Under the pieces are notes generated by a model. The model did not search any database and was not told the DNA's origin. It was given only the letters and a program-made list of their open reading frames with translations. A DNA stretch of 64,000 nucleotides, taken from assembly GCA_963777485.1 (NCBI GenBank), contig CAVZQP010000002.1, forward strand, positions 1,418,695-1,482,694, written 5' to 3'. Each line of letters opens with the position of its first letter. Within the stretch, counting starts at the first letter, position 1. Below, one piece after another: positions 51,776 through 60,025 of this stretch. This DNA comes from Bog-473 sp963777485 (lineage in GTDB: Bacteria; Actinomycetota; Acidimicrobiia; Acidimicrobiales; RAAP-2). A program made the translations under genes and the position numbers.

Positions 51776-53130
51776 GCCACCTCCTTTGTGACAGGGATCC
51801 TTTGCAATGCACCGAGCGCTGCCCTCGCCGCTTCTCGCCCGCTCCGTACCGCCCCTTCCATGGTCGCCGGCCACCCGGTATCGGTCCACGCGCCCGCCAC
51901 GGCCAGACAAGGAATCGATGTCTGGGCGACGGGACGCAGGGAAGCGGTACCCGGAGCGGCTCGGAAGGTCGCGCGGCGTTCTTTGGTGACGAGCGAGTCC
52001 ACAATCCGTGCTTCATCGGTCGAGGGGAGCAGCCGCGCCAGTGCGGCGCTGATGCGACGCGTCAGCTCGCCGGGCCGTTCGGCGAACAGGTCGTCCGACG
52101 CGGAAATGGACACGGCGAGGTACTGGCCCGTGGTGAGACCCGCCGACTCGGTCCGGTCGAACACCCACTGAATCGGTGAGTGCACCGCGGCCATCAGAGG
52201 CCACTTCGTGACCGGACGGTCGTAGAACAGGTGGACGTCGACGATCGACGAATCGCCTAGTTCGGCGAGACGGGACTGGTGGGCGACCGCACCCGGCGGG
52301 AGCACGCATGCTGCCTCTTCATGCGGGAGGGCGACGATCGCGGCGTCGGCGCGCGCGCCGTCGATCGAGAACCCGCCGATCGGGTCGGGCCTGACCGATT
52401 GGACCCGAGCCCCGAGACGCACGGCGACACCTGCTTCGGCCAGCGCAACCGACGCCCGCTCACCGTGCAACGAACCGAGCGGAACCCGGCTCCAGCCGAT
52501 GTCGGCCGCGGCGGCTTCCTCGAGAAGGCCGGTTTTGAACACCATGGCAGCGAGCGCCAGCGACGCCTCGGCCGCCGGCAGGTTCAGGGTGGGGACCGTG
52601 ATGAGGTCCCACACGGTTGCCACCGCCGCCTCGGATTGCCCGTGCTCACGCAACCAGTCGCCAAAGGTGACGTCGTCCAAGGTCGGATCGTCCAGGCTCA
52701 GACGGCGAAGGGCGGTGAGGCCTCGGCCCAATTGCAACCGTCGCGCCAGCGGCAGGTGTGGGTAGCGCAACAGCGAACCCGCCAGCTGCAGCGGCGCGGG
52801 CAGCCCCGACCGGCGGAGACGACCAAGCGTCGGTGGCGACCCGCGGGTGGCCGGCGCCAGCACCGGGATATCGAGCCGTTCCTGCAACGTGACGTCGCGA
52901 CGGGAGCCGATGCGATCGAGGAAGGACAGGTACTCGCGACAGCAGCGGAGGAAGACGTGTTGGCCGTTATCGACGTGCAGCCCGTTGTGTTCGAAGGACC
53001 AGGTCAACCCTCCGAGCCGCTGACGCCTTTCCACCAGCGTCACCCGGGCGCCGGCATCGGCGCAATCCAGGGCAGCGGCCAGGCCAGCCAAGCCGCCACC
53101 GACGACGGCGACATGCGGGCGGCCGTTCAC
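51772..53130 (-). CDS. hpnE: hydroxysqualene dehydroxylase HpnE
   Basis: A 452-residue FAD amine-oxidase-fold enzyme that reduces hydroxysqualene to squalene. The dinucleotide motif VAVVGGGLAGLAAALDCADAG is at the N-terminus, with RQRLGGLTWSFEHNGLHVDNGQHVFLRCC typical of HpnE, and the C-terminal FAD contact is CLAVAGAWTDTGWPATMEGAVRSG. GTG 53130 overlaps the HpnD stop; the frame further upstream would run through hpnD and is rejected. It acts after HpnD and HpnC as the last of the three-step HpnCDE route to squalene. Confidence 0.88.
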   Translation of the reverse strand: MNGRPHVAVVGGGLAGLAAALDCADAGARVTLVERRQRLGGLTWSFEHNGLHVDNGQHVFLRCCREYLSFLDRIGSRRDVTLQERLDIPVLAPATRGSPPTLGRLRRSGLPAPLQLAGSLLRYPHLPLARRLQLGRGLTALRRLSLDDPTLDDVTFGDWLREHGQSEAAVATVWDLITVPTLNLPAAEASLALAAMVFKTGLLEEAAAADIGWSRVPLGSLHGERASVALAEAGVAVRLGARVQSVRPDPIGGFSIDGARADAAIVALPHEEAACVLPPGAVAHQSRLAELGDSSIVDVHLFYDRPVTKWPLMAAVHSPIQWVFDRTESAGLTTGQYLAVSISASDDLFAERPGELTRRISAALARLLPSTDEARIVDSLVTKERRATFRAAPGTASLRPVAQTSIPCLAVAGAWTDTGWPATMEGAVRSGREAARAALGALQRIPVTKEVA

Positions 53131-53984
53131 GATTCGCCCCACGCCAAGGCGCGTACGGCGACGCCCGCCTTCTGCCAGGCCGCGAGCGAGAGCCTGCCGC
53201 GGAGCACCGCGGCGGGGTCGCGCTGGATCGCCGTCAGCAGCCGGCGATAGATGCCGGCCATGGCGGCCGTGCAGGCGCGCGACCGCCAGTCCAGCATCGG
53301 CAACAGCCGCAGGCCCCGCTCGTACCACTCCTCGACGCGGACGGACTCGAACGCGATCAGGGCAACGAGCCGGTCGGAGGGTCCGCTCAGGTCGGCTGGA
53401 ACCCCGAAACGTTCACGGTCCGCCGCCGGCAAGTAGACGCGACCCATCTGCTGGTGGTCCTCCACGATGTCGCGGAGGATGTTGGTGACCTGCAACGCCA
53501 CACCGAGGTCGTCGGCCAGCGGGGCCGCACGCTCGGGGTCGGCACAGCCGTAGACGGCGAGGCTCAGGCGGCCGATGGTGCCGGCAACGCGCCGGCAGTA
53601 GGCGACGAGATCGTCGAAGGTCTCGTAGCTCGTCCCTTGCACGTCCAGCTCGCAGCCGTCGATGAGTTCGTCGAGTGCGGCAAGGGGAATCGGGTAGTTC
53701 CGGCAGACGTCCGCCACCGCGACCAGGACAGCGTCCGCGCCGTCGACGGAATCCCGGAGTGAAGCGACTTCCTTCCGAACCCGTGCCAGGCCTGCGAGCT
53801 TCTCCGGATCCGGCATGTTGCCGTCGCCGATGTCGTCAATGCGGCGGGCCAGGGCGTAAAGGGCGCACATGGCGCGGCGTTTCCCCTCAGGGAGCAGCTT
53901 GATGCCGTAGTTGAAGTTGCGCGCCTCGGTGCGCGTGATGTGCTCGCAGGCACGATAGGCCGCCTCGACGCCGACGGGGCTCAT
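53127..53984 (-). CDS. hpnD: presqualene diphosphate synthase HpnD
   Basis: A 285-residue squalene/phytoene synthase-fold protein that condenses two farnesyl diphosphates to presqualene diphosphate. Aspartate-rich motifs are ARRIDDIGDG (D50-D54) and NILRDIVEDHQQMGRVYLP, which is the second metal-binding block. The start MSPVGVEAAYRACEHITRTEARNFNYG fits HpnD. ATG 53984 overlaps the HpnC stop by ATGA, and its stop overlaps hpnE. Upstream in-frame codons lie within hpnC and are ignored. Confidence 0.88.
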   Translation of the reverse strand: MSPVGVEAAYRACEHITRTEARNFNYGIKLLPEGKRRAMCALYALARRIDDIGDGNMPDPEKLAGLARVRKEVASLRDSVDGADAVLVAVADVCRNYPIPLAALDELIDGCELDVQGTSYETFDDLVAYCRRVAGTIGRLSLAVYGCADPERAAPLADDLGVALQVTNILRDIVEDHQQMGRVYLPAADRERFGVPADLSGPSDRLVALIAFESVRVEEWYERGLRLLPMLDWRSRACTAAMAGIYRRLLTAIQRDPAAVLRGRLSLAAWQKAGVAVRALAWGES

Positions 53985-54862
53985 GCGACCATCTCGCCGG
54001 GCTGCGCACGATGTGCGGCAATGACGACGTTCATCGCGCGAGTCACGGTCCGGAGACGCGATCGATGTGGTGTGCCAGCCAGTACGTCGAATCCGTGCTG
54101 AGCGATTCCGTCGAGTGCGGCGTGGCCACCGGCCCAAAAGCCCGCAACCGCCCAGCGCGCCGAGCCGTTCAGTGCGCCGATCAGGGGTTGCCCGCGGTCG
54201 AGGTAGCCACGCGCCCTGGCCACCTCGAAGACCGACAGGGCGCGCAGAGCGCGGCTGGCCGGCGGCCCGGCGGATAGCGACGCCGGCTCGACGCCGAAAC
54301 GGGCCATGTCTTCGCCAGGGAGATAGACGCGACCCGCAGCCGCATCCTCGGCGACGTCCTGCCAGTGTTCGGCCAGCTGCAGGCCCGTGCAGATGGAGTC
54401 GGACCAGGCGAACAGAGCCTCACCAGAGGCCTGGAAGGCGGCAAGGACGAGTCGCCCGACAGGGTTGGCGGAGAGGGCGCAGTAGGCGAGGAGGTCGTCG
54501 AACGTCTCGTAGGAGCAGACGGCCTGGTCCTGTCGGTTGGCGGCGATGAGGTCGAACAGCAGACTGGGGTCGGCATGGAGTTCCGAGACCGAGCGGGCAG
54601 CCGTCGCCACGACGGGTAAGGCGCCCATCAGGTCAGGGTCGTGCAGCGCCGCACGCGTCTGGTTCTCCACTTCGTCCAGAGCGGCAAGGCGGTCTCCCTC
54701 GTAGGCATCGCCGATCTCGTCGACGAAGCGGGCGAAGGCGTAGAAGCCCAGGAGGTGGTGTCGCACGGACGGGGGCAGGACGCGCGAGGCGACGGTAAAG
54801 TTCTCGCCGCGGGCCCGGTCCGCGAGTGCAACCTGTGTGCAAGTGAGTGACCGCAGAGTCAC
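53981..54862 (-). CDS. hpnC: hydroxysqualene synthase HpnC
   Basis: A 293-residue squalene synthase-like protein that converts presqualene diphosphate to hydroxysqualene. ENFTVASRVLP, FYAFARFVDEIGDA (first aspartate-rich block, 48-52) and EHWQDVAEDAAAGRVYLP (second) are diagnostic of HpnC rather than HpnD. GTG 54862 is taken because it gives the normal 20-residue lead before ENFTVAS; the strong promoter-like sequence at 54865-54893 would start transcription at or slightly after this codon. First gene of the hopanoid operon, 82 bases downstream of a dual-domain regulator on the same strand. Confidence 0.87.
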   Translation of the reverse strand: MTLRSLTCTQVALADRARGENFTVASRVLPPSVRHHLLGFYAFARFVDEIGDAYEGDRLAALDEVENQTRAALHDPDLMGALPVVATAARSVSELHADPSLLFDLIAANRQDQAVCSYETFDDLLAYCALSANPVGRLVLAAFQASGEALFAWSDSICTGLQLAEHWQDVAEDAAAGRVYLPGEDMARFGVEPASLSAGPPASRALRALSVFEVARARGYLDRGQPLIGALNGSARWAVAGFWAGGHAALDGIAQHGFDVLAGTPHRSRLRTVTRAMNVVIAAHRAQPGEMVA

Positions 54863-54864
54863 AA

Positions 54865-54893
54865 CTTGTACGCGAAGTCGCGCTCGCTGTCAA
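54865..54893 (-). promoter_or_regulatory. sigma70-like promoter in front of hpnC
   Basis: On the minus strand, perfect TTGACA (54893-54888), a 17-base spacer and TACAAG (54870-54865, four of six to the -10 consensus). Predicted transcription would begin around 54858, only a few bases past the GTG of hpnC, so either the message is essentially leaderless, a later start is used, or the -10 is elsewhere. Confidence 0.42.
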
Positions 54894-54944
54894 GCGAGAA
54901 ACCGCGAGGTTCAGTGCCTGGGACCCCCAAGAGGAGGTCCGGGT

Positions 54945-55673
54945 TCAGACTTCGGGGATGGCGCCGGCGGGCATGTCGTCGGGCGGCCAGTCCGGCCCGA
55001 CCGACCATTCCAGGACCGTGGCGAACGCGCTCTCGATGAGCCTCAAGCCGGCGTCGATCGCGTCTTCCACCGGCGCCTTTGGACCCGTGAAAGGGCGTCC
55101 AGCCGTCTCGGCCAGCGTCCTCAGAACCTTGCGGGCGAGGTCGGCACTTGGTTCGTGGCCCTTCGCCGCACGCGCACCGAGCTCGAGCAACATGGGCAGC
55201 ACGTCGGCGACGAGGTAACCGAACATCAGCGTCGCCTTTTCCTGCTTGCCCCGGACTCCTGCGGGCCCTCCGAGCGCGTCCACTGCGGCCTGGAAACGCT
55301 CGTCGGTGTTCTCGAGGAGCGTTTCGATGGCTGCCGTGAGCAGGTCTTCCTTCGAATCGAAGTACCTATAGACGTTGCCCTTTGCCATATGGGCCGCATC
55401 CGCGATGTCGCTGACGGTCACCTCGCTGTAGCTGCGTGTCTTGAACGCCTCGATGGCGACGGCGACGATGCGCTTTCGCTGCTCGGGTTCCAGGGAAGCC
55501 GTGCGCGAACGGATCGCCAGCAGTGCCTCGAGATGGCTCTCGTCGTATGCGAACCGGTTTTGCGCCACGCGCGTCGGCGGGGGAATGAGCCCGCGTCGCC
55601 GGTAGTTGTGGATGGTGCTCGCAGGGACCCCACTGCGAGTCACCAGCTCCGCCAGCGTCAACCTGTCCACCAC
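54945..55673 (-). CDS. transcriptional regulator with MerR-type and TetR-type DNA-binding domains
   Basis: A 242-residue protein with two fused DNA-binding domains. Residues 5-55 form a MerR-like winged helix: LTLAELVTRSGVPASTIHNYRRRGLIPPP followed by the wing and LEALLAIR. Residues 65-112 are a TetR helix-turn-helix: RKRIVAVAIEAFKTRSYSEV, VSDIADAAHMAKGNVYRYFDSKEDLL. The rest is a helical ligand/dimer domain as in TetR. GTG 55673. It lies 82 bases upstream of hpnC on the same strand and is a likely regulator of hopanoid synthesis, although a coincidental neighbour is possible. It is not an obvious gene fusion error, because the linker is smooth and both domains are intact. Confidence 0.85.
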   Translation of the reverse strand: MVDRLTLAELVTRSGVPASTIHNYRRRGLIPPPTRVAQNRFAYDESHLEALLAIRSRTASLEPEQRKRIVAVAIEAFKTRSYSEVTVSDIADAAHMAKGNVYRYFDSKEDLLTAAIETLLENTDERFQAAVDALGGPAGVRGKQEKATLMFGYLVADVLPMLLELGARAAKGHEPSADLARKVLRTLAETAGRPFTGPKAPVEDAIDAGLRLIESAFATVLEWSVGPDWPPDDMPAGAIPEV

Positions 55674-55816
55674 AAGCCTCCCGAAACCTTGGATGGCACC
55701 GTGCTTCTGCTTGCAAATCTACGCCTCGGTGGGTGGGACGACCGACGGACCGGCTGTCACGACGTCACAGCGTGCCTGTCGGCCTCAGATTGAGAGGCCA
55801 CGCGAGGCGTAGACGA

Positions 55817-56989
55817 TCAATTCGACGAATGCTGGACCTGTCGCTGGCTCCAGGCGAAGCCGGACAGAGCCGACCACTCCTCTGAGGTGGCCTCCTGCCA
55901 CACCCAGAACGACGCGCCGACCGCACCAGCCTGCCGGCTGTCACTCAAGAACTCGGAGATCTCCGAGCCGCTCGGCGACACCGTCCGGCCGCCGGTGTCG
56001 GCGAAGTTGAAGGCCTCGCCGATGACGTGCACCGGCCGGAGGGTCTGCAGGCGGGCGATGTCCTGTGTTGCGTCGCCGCCCGGATCGGTGCATTCCCAGT
56101 AGATCATCGGGGCGAACGCGTCGACGTAGGGGGCCATCGCCTGGTACGGGTATCCGCCGTCCCAGTTCGCGTCGCTCGGCGGATAGACCGTCGCCACGAT
56201 GAGCCGGCTGCCTGCTGTCTGCCGCACGAGCCCGAGATACACGGCGGCGCGCTGGGCGCTCATCATCACCCCTTCGGTCGACTCCTCGAGGTCCGCGCTG
56301 TAGCCGTCGACCTGTTCACCGTCGGCGGCGTGCCAGTCGAGGATCTGCGTGGTCCACTGGGCATCGCCGACGGGGTCCCAGAGATACGGGAAACCCCACG
56401 CGATCACGTCGATCCCGTGGGCATGGGCCACAGGCACGAGTGCGTCGAGCTCCTGAGCTCCGTAGAAGCCATTCTGAGAGTCACCCACGCGGACCCACAT
56501 CTGGTGCAGCCCGGCGGCGACGGCCTGCTGCACGATCGCGTCGGCGTTGCCTCCGTCGGTGCTGTCCCACTCCCAGATCCACATGCCCTTCCCTGCGAGG
56601 GCCGCGAGGTGTGAGGTCCACCGGGCGGGCGACGTCACCGACGGCAACGAGGTCACGAGGGTGGCCGGGTGCCACGGCGGCGGAGAGGGGGGCAGGGGCG
56701 CGTGCGGGGGCACGGGGCAACCGGCAAGCGCGGCCGGGGCGGAGGTGGTCGACGTTGTCGTGGAGGTCGGGAGCCGCGCGGGTGGACGCGCCGGCTCGCC
56801 TGTCGGTCGCGCCGTCGGCGCTGGTGACGTCCGGTGTGAAGATGTCGAACCGGCCACGCGACTCGAGTCCTTCGGGGCGGGCGGCGGGGAACCCGACGTT
56901 GCGGCGAACGTGGCGACGGACGCGAGGACGGCGAGGAGCACAATGGTTGCGGCCGGCCACCAACGCTTCAGCCCGCGGGATAAGGGCAC
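55817..56989 (-). CDS. secreted TIM-barrel-like protein, unknown activity
   Basis: A 390-residue protein with an N-terminal hydrophobic anchor (AATIVLLAVLASVATFAA), a serine/proline/threonine-rich linker to about residue 105, then a domain with the pattern of a (beta/alpha)8 glycosidase: GKGMWIWEWDSTDGGNADAI, AAGLHQMWVRVGD, HGIDVIAWGFPYLWDPV, VDGYSADLEESTEGVM, LIVATVYPP, FAPMIYWECTDPGG. Acidic residues in SADLEE and YWECTD could be catalytic. I do not recognise a named family. GTG 56989 is chosen; an ATG further upstream exists. Cell-wall or polysaccharide-related glycosidase activity is a guess. Confidence 0.68.
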   Translation of the reverse strand: MPLSRGLKRWWPAATIVLLAVLASVATFAATSGSPPPAPKDSSRVAGSTSSHRTSPAPTARPTGEPARPPARLPTSTTTSTTSAPAALAGCPVPPHAPLPPSPPPWHPATLVTSLPSVTSPARWTSHLAALAGKGMWIWEWDSTDGGNADAIVQQAVAAGLHQMWVRVGDSQNGFYGAQELDALVPVAHAHGIDVIAWGFPYLWDPVGDAQWTTQILDWHAADGEQVDGYSADLEESTEGVMMSAQRAAVYLGLVRQTAGSRLIVATVYPPSDANWDGGYPYQAMAPYVDAFAPMIYWECTDPGGDATQDIARLQTLRPVHVIGEAFNFADTGGRTVSPSGSEISEFLSDSRQAGAVGASFWVWQEATSEEWSALSGFAWSQRQVQHSSN

Positions 56990-57132
56990 GTCCCATTCTC
57001 GCGAGCCACTCGTGCGCCCGCAGGGCACCCGGGAGCGAAGACGTCACGGCAGGCCATGATCAACCAACTGAGAGAATCGAATGCCTGCGCGAGGCAACGG
57101 GCGGACCCTTCTACCCCCGTTAGGGTGACGGA

Positions 57133-57432
57133 ATGCCTGCTGTGGTTGTCAATCACCTTCATTTCCGGGAACCGCCGGACCCAGATCTGTTCGCTCGTGC
57201 CGAACAGGAGGTGGCGCCACAAGCCCGCGCCATCGAAGGATTTCGCGAGTTCCACATCGTTGAGGCGGCGCCGGACCACTTCATTCTGATCATCACTGGC
57301 GACAGCCCAGCTGTCCTCGACAGAGTGGCGACCGAGGTCGGCTCGTCTTGGATGACGGCCAACGTCGCGCCGCTTCTCGCGTCTCCACCCGAGCGGCACC
57401 TCGGACCCGTCGTCGCAACTTCCGAATCATAA
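57133..57432 (+). CDS. ABM-like small protein
   Basis: A 99-residue protein. The order AVVVNHLHF, DPDLFARAEQEVAPQARAIEGFREFHIVEAAPDHFILII fits the dimeric alpha/beta-barrel fold of antibiotic-biosynthesis monooxygenase-like proteins, and the rest is a helical end. These domains act in polyketide, haem or lipid oxidation, but an isolated copy has no defined role. ATG 57133. It is divergent from the TIM-barrel protein across 143 bases and convergent with the SDR operon. Confidence 0.72.
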   Translation: MPAVVVNHLHFREPPDPDLFARAEQEVAPQARAIEGFREFHIVEAAPDHFILIITGDSPAVLDRVATEVGSSWMTANVAPLLASPPERHLGPVVATSES

Positions 57433-57609
57433 AGAAGCCGGCTGGGGCAAAATCTGCGCCAACGCGCAAGGGTTACGAAGAACACCCCGCCCACACGGAT
57501 CTGCGCGACGAGTGTCTCGCCGTATGGATCGGAGATGCCTCCGGGTCGGCGCTGGTCTTCGATTTCCGCAAGCCGTGACGGTTGGTGGCAAGTACAGCGT
57601 CGCCAACGT

Positions 57610-58422
57610 TTAGAGCGCTTTCGTAGCCGACTCCCGGAGGTCGATGATCTCGTCGAGGAATGCCTCGGGATCCTCAGCCCTGCGGCGAAGGATCCCGAAG
57701 ACTTCTTCGTGCGTGGGAACCATGAATTGTCCGGTCTTCACGGCGTCGACGACCTGGGCCGCGACGACCGCCGGGTCGAGGATTTCGAGGGGCGGGCCCC
57801 AGAGGTTCGCGACCTCCCCATGGATCGTCACCTGCTCGGCGATGTTGGTTGCTACTGGTCCCGGGCACAGGCACGTCACACCCACGCCCTTCGGGCGGGC
57901 GTACGCCGCCAGCGCTTCGGAGACGGCGATGACCCCCGCCTTGGCTGCGACGTACGGGAGCCGTTCGGCGCCGTAGCCCCACAATCCCGCGGTGGAAGCG
58001 GTGTTCACCAGATGGCCGCTTCCCCGCTCCAACATGGTCGGGAGGAACTCTCGCACGGCCCGGACCACGGACAGCAGGTCGACATCCAGCACGCGCTGCC
58101 AGGCGTCGATCGGGATGTCGGCCGGATCCCCGAGCACGAGCACGCCGACGTTGCTCATCACGAGGTCAACCGCGCCGAAGCTCTCGCTCGCTGCTCTGTG
58201 AAGAACGGCGACGTCCTCGTCACTCGTGACGTCGCAGCGCACGGCGAGTGCTTCTCCACCCGCCGCCCGGACCTCCTCCACGGCTTCGGCCAATCGTTCG
58301 TCGTTGATGTCCGCGAACACGACCCGCATCCCGTGCGCAGCGAACGCTGTTGCTGCAGCTCGGCCGATACCGCTCGCTGCACCTGTGACGACGGCAACGC
58401 GCCCATCCAGGTCGGCGATCAC
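57610..58422 (-). CDS. short-chain dehydrogenase/reductase
   Basis: A 270-residue classical SDR. The cofactor motif is TGAASGIGRAA, with FADINDERLAEAVE at the second strand favouring NAD, and the active site is NTASTAG plus YVAAK. The C-terminal tail LDEIIDLRESATKAL is somewhat longer than the minimal fold. GTG 58422 overlaps the stop of the 3-hydroxyacid dehydrogenase-like gene (GTGA). It is the last gene of a three-gene minus-strand operon under a TetR regulator, so its substrate is probably an intermediate shared with the other dehydrogenase. Confidence 0.88.
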   Translation of the reverse strand: MIADLDGRVAVVTGAASGIGRAAATAFAAHGMRVVFADINDERLAEAVEEVRAAGGEALAVRCDVTSDEDVAVLHRAASESFGAVDLVMSNVGVLVLGDPADIPIDAWQRVLDVDLLSVVRAVREFLPTMLERGSGHLVNTASTAGLWGYGAERLPYVAAKAGVIAVSEALAAYARPKGVGVTCLCPGPVATNIAEQVTIHGEVANLWGPPLEILDPAVVAAQVVDAVKTGQFMVPTHEEVFGILRRRAEDPEAFLDEIIDLRESATKAL

Positions 58423-59258
58423 GATGTTCCCTCCTGACGCAACACGGTGAGGCTCTTCTCCGCCAGCTTGAGGATCGAGTCAGGAAGGTCAACGCTCTGA
58501 CTCCGAGCGACATCGCTGATGAGGCGGAAGTCCTTCTGCAGAAGGGGTCCTGCGACCTGGGCGAGGCCCGAGAGCCCGAGCGCGGACCCCGAGACGATCG
58601 AGGCAGCCTTGCTCCCGCCACTCCCTCGTTCCAAGACCCGGGCCATCGCAGCCGGATCCAATCCCAATCGCTCGACAAAGGCGAAGGTGTCGAGGGCCAG
58701 GGCGATCTGCGCCGTGAATGCGAGATTGTTGACCAGTTTGGCTGTCTGCCCTGCGCCGACCGGGCCGAGCTGGAGAATGGGATCTCCGAAGGTCTCCAAA
58801 ACGGGGCGGACTCGTTCGACGACTTCTTCGTCGCCTCCCACCATCACCAGAAGACTTCCCTGTGACGCTGCTGGACCACCGCCGCTCACCGGGGCGTCGA
58901 TCAGTTGCGCCCCCTTTTCGATCGCGGCCTGAGAGAGCCGCACGCAGGTCTGGGGATGCACCGTCGAGTGGATCACCAGGGTCCCGCCTGGTGCAAGGCC
59001 GGCGAGCACCCCGTCCGGGCCGAGGACGACCTGGTCCACATCGTCGTCGCCTGTGACGCAGATGCCGACGATCTCGGATCGTTGGGCGAGCACAGCTGGA
59101 CTGCTCGCGGTCGTTGCGGGAGTGTCCGCGAAGGGGTGGAGAGTCTCCGGGCGTCGGGCCCAAAGCGTCAGTGGAAATCCGGCGTCCGCGATCCGGCGAG
59201 CTATCGGGCCTCCCTGGCTGCCGAGTCCAATGAAGCCAACCGATGGCGATCTCGTCAT
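58419..59258 (-). CDS. 3-hydroxyisobutyrate dehydrogenase-family oxidoreductase
   Basis: A 279-residue beta-hydroxyacid dehydrogenase. The N-terminal SVGFIGLGSQGGPIARRI binds NAD(P), the substrate motif is DAPVSGGGPAASQGSL, and the catalytic lysine region is GAGQTAKLVNNL. ATG 59258 is chosen because it overlaps the TetR stop (TGATG). The operon order TetR-HIBADH-SDR, divergent from a double-CMD protein, suggests degradation of an aromatic or alicyclic compound; the substrate is unknown. The longer frame upstream would lie inside the TetR gene. Confidence 0.87.
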   Translation of the reverse strand: MTRSPSVGFIGLGSQGGPIARRIADAGFPLTLWARRPETLHPFADTPATTASSPAVLAQRSEIVGICVTGDDDVDQVVLGPDGVLAGLAPGGTLVIHSTVHPQTCVRLSQAAIEKGAQLIDAPVSGGGPAASQGSLLVMVGGDEEVVERVRPVLETFGDPILQLGPVGAGQTAKLVNNLAFTAQIALALDTFAFVERLGLDPAAMARVLERGSGGSKAASIVSGSALGLSGLAQVAGPLLQKDFRLISDVARSQSVDLPDSILKLAEKSLTVLRQEGTS

Positions 59259-59929
59259 CACAGGATGAAGGGCCAGCCCGGAGCCTTGTCCGGGAGGTTG
59301 CCGATCGATCGCAACGCGGCCGTGGACACCGGTGCTGCCAAGAAGCCGGCCCACGCGTCGAGCAGATCCGTTACGTGGATGGAGAAGGGGAGGACGTCGA
59401 GGCCGTTCGCCTTCGCTCGTTCCCGGAAGCTTGCGGCGTGAACGCTGAGGAGGACGACCTGGAGAATCCGATGCGCGCGCAACGGCTCGGGAACGCCTGC
59501 CATGAGCGCACCGACCTCACGTCGGAACTCCTCGGTCCTCGACCAGAATCGGTCGGGCAGCTGTTCGAAGAGCGTCGACTTTTGCTCGACGGACGCGATG
59601 AAGCTCATGTAATGGCTGCCGTCCATCTCGCCCTGCTCGAGAAGAGGCAACACGTAACACTCGACCCACGAGCGAAGATCGTTCGGCCGCATCTGCGCGA
59701 CCAGGAGCTCACGGCGTTCGTCGATGTAGCTGAGGCGGTGCTCGAAGATGGCGACGACGAGCTGTTCCTTGGAGCCGAAGTGGTACTGGACCGCCGAGTT
59801 GTTGCTGCTGCCGGCCGCCACGCCGATCTCGCGCAAGGAGACTCCGTCATACCCACGCTCTGCGAAGAGTCGTTCGGCAGCCAGAACGATCTGCTCCTTG
59901 GTCGAGCGGGGGATCGTCGCCGACGTCAT
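59258..59929 (-). CDS. TetR/AcrR-family regulator
   Basis: A 223-residue regulator. The helix-turn-helix is KEQIVLAAERLFAERGYDGVSLREIGVAAGSSNNSAVQYHFGSKEQLV, with the C-terminal ligand-binding bundle beginning at AIFEHRLSYIDERR. It heads the HIBADH/SDR operon and is divergent from the CMD gene, so it likely controls both from the 96-base intergenic region, which contains a palindrome. The ligand is probably the pathway substrate or its CoA ester. The presence of an SSNNS stretch in the turn is common in this subgroup. Confidence 0.87.
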   Translation of the reverse strand: MTSATIPRSTKEQIVLAAERLFAERGYDGVSLREIGVAAGSSNNSAVQYHFGSKEQLVVAIFEHRLSYIDERRELLVAQMRPNDLRSWVECYVLPLLEQGEMDGSHYMSFIASVEQKSTLFEQLPDRFWSRTEEFRREVGALMAGVPEPLRAHRILQVVLLSVHAASFRERAKANGLDVLPFSIHVTDLLDAWAGFLAAPVSTAALRSIGNLPDKAPGWPFIL

Positions 59930-59989
59930 GGCCGGACCGTCTGCCAGTAGGGCACCCCCTTTACTCTATGAGACAGCCGACTTAGTGTA

Positions 59990-60003
59990 AAGACGCATGT
60001 CTT
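59990..60003. promoter_or_regulatory. candidate TetR operator
   Basis: AAGAC-GCAT-GTCTT, a perfect ten-base palindrome with four-base spacer, in the middle of the divergent TetR/CMD region. Position and symmetry fit a repressor site for both operons. Confidence 0.5.
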
Positions 60004-60025
60004 AGAGCGAGAAAGGGATGGTCTG

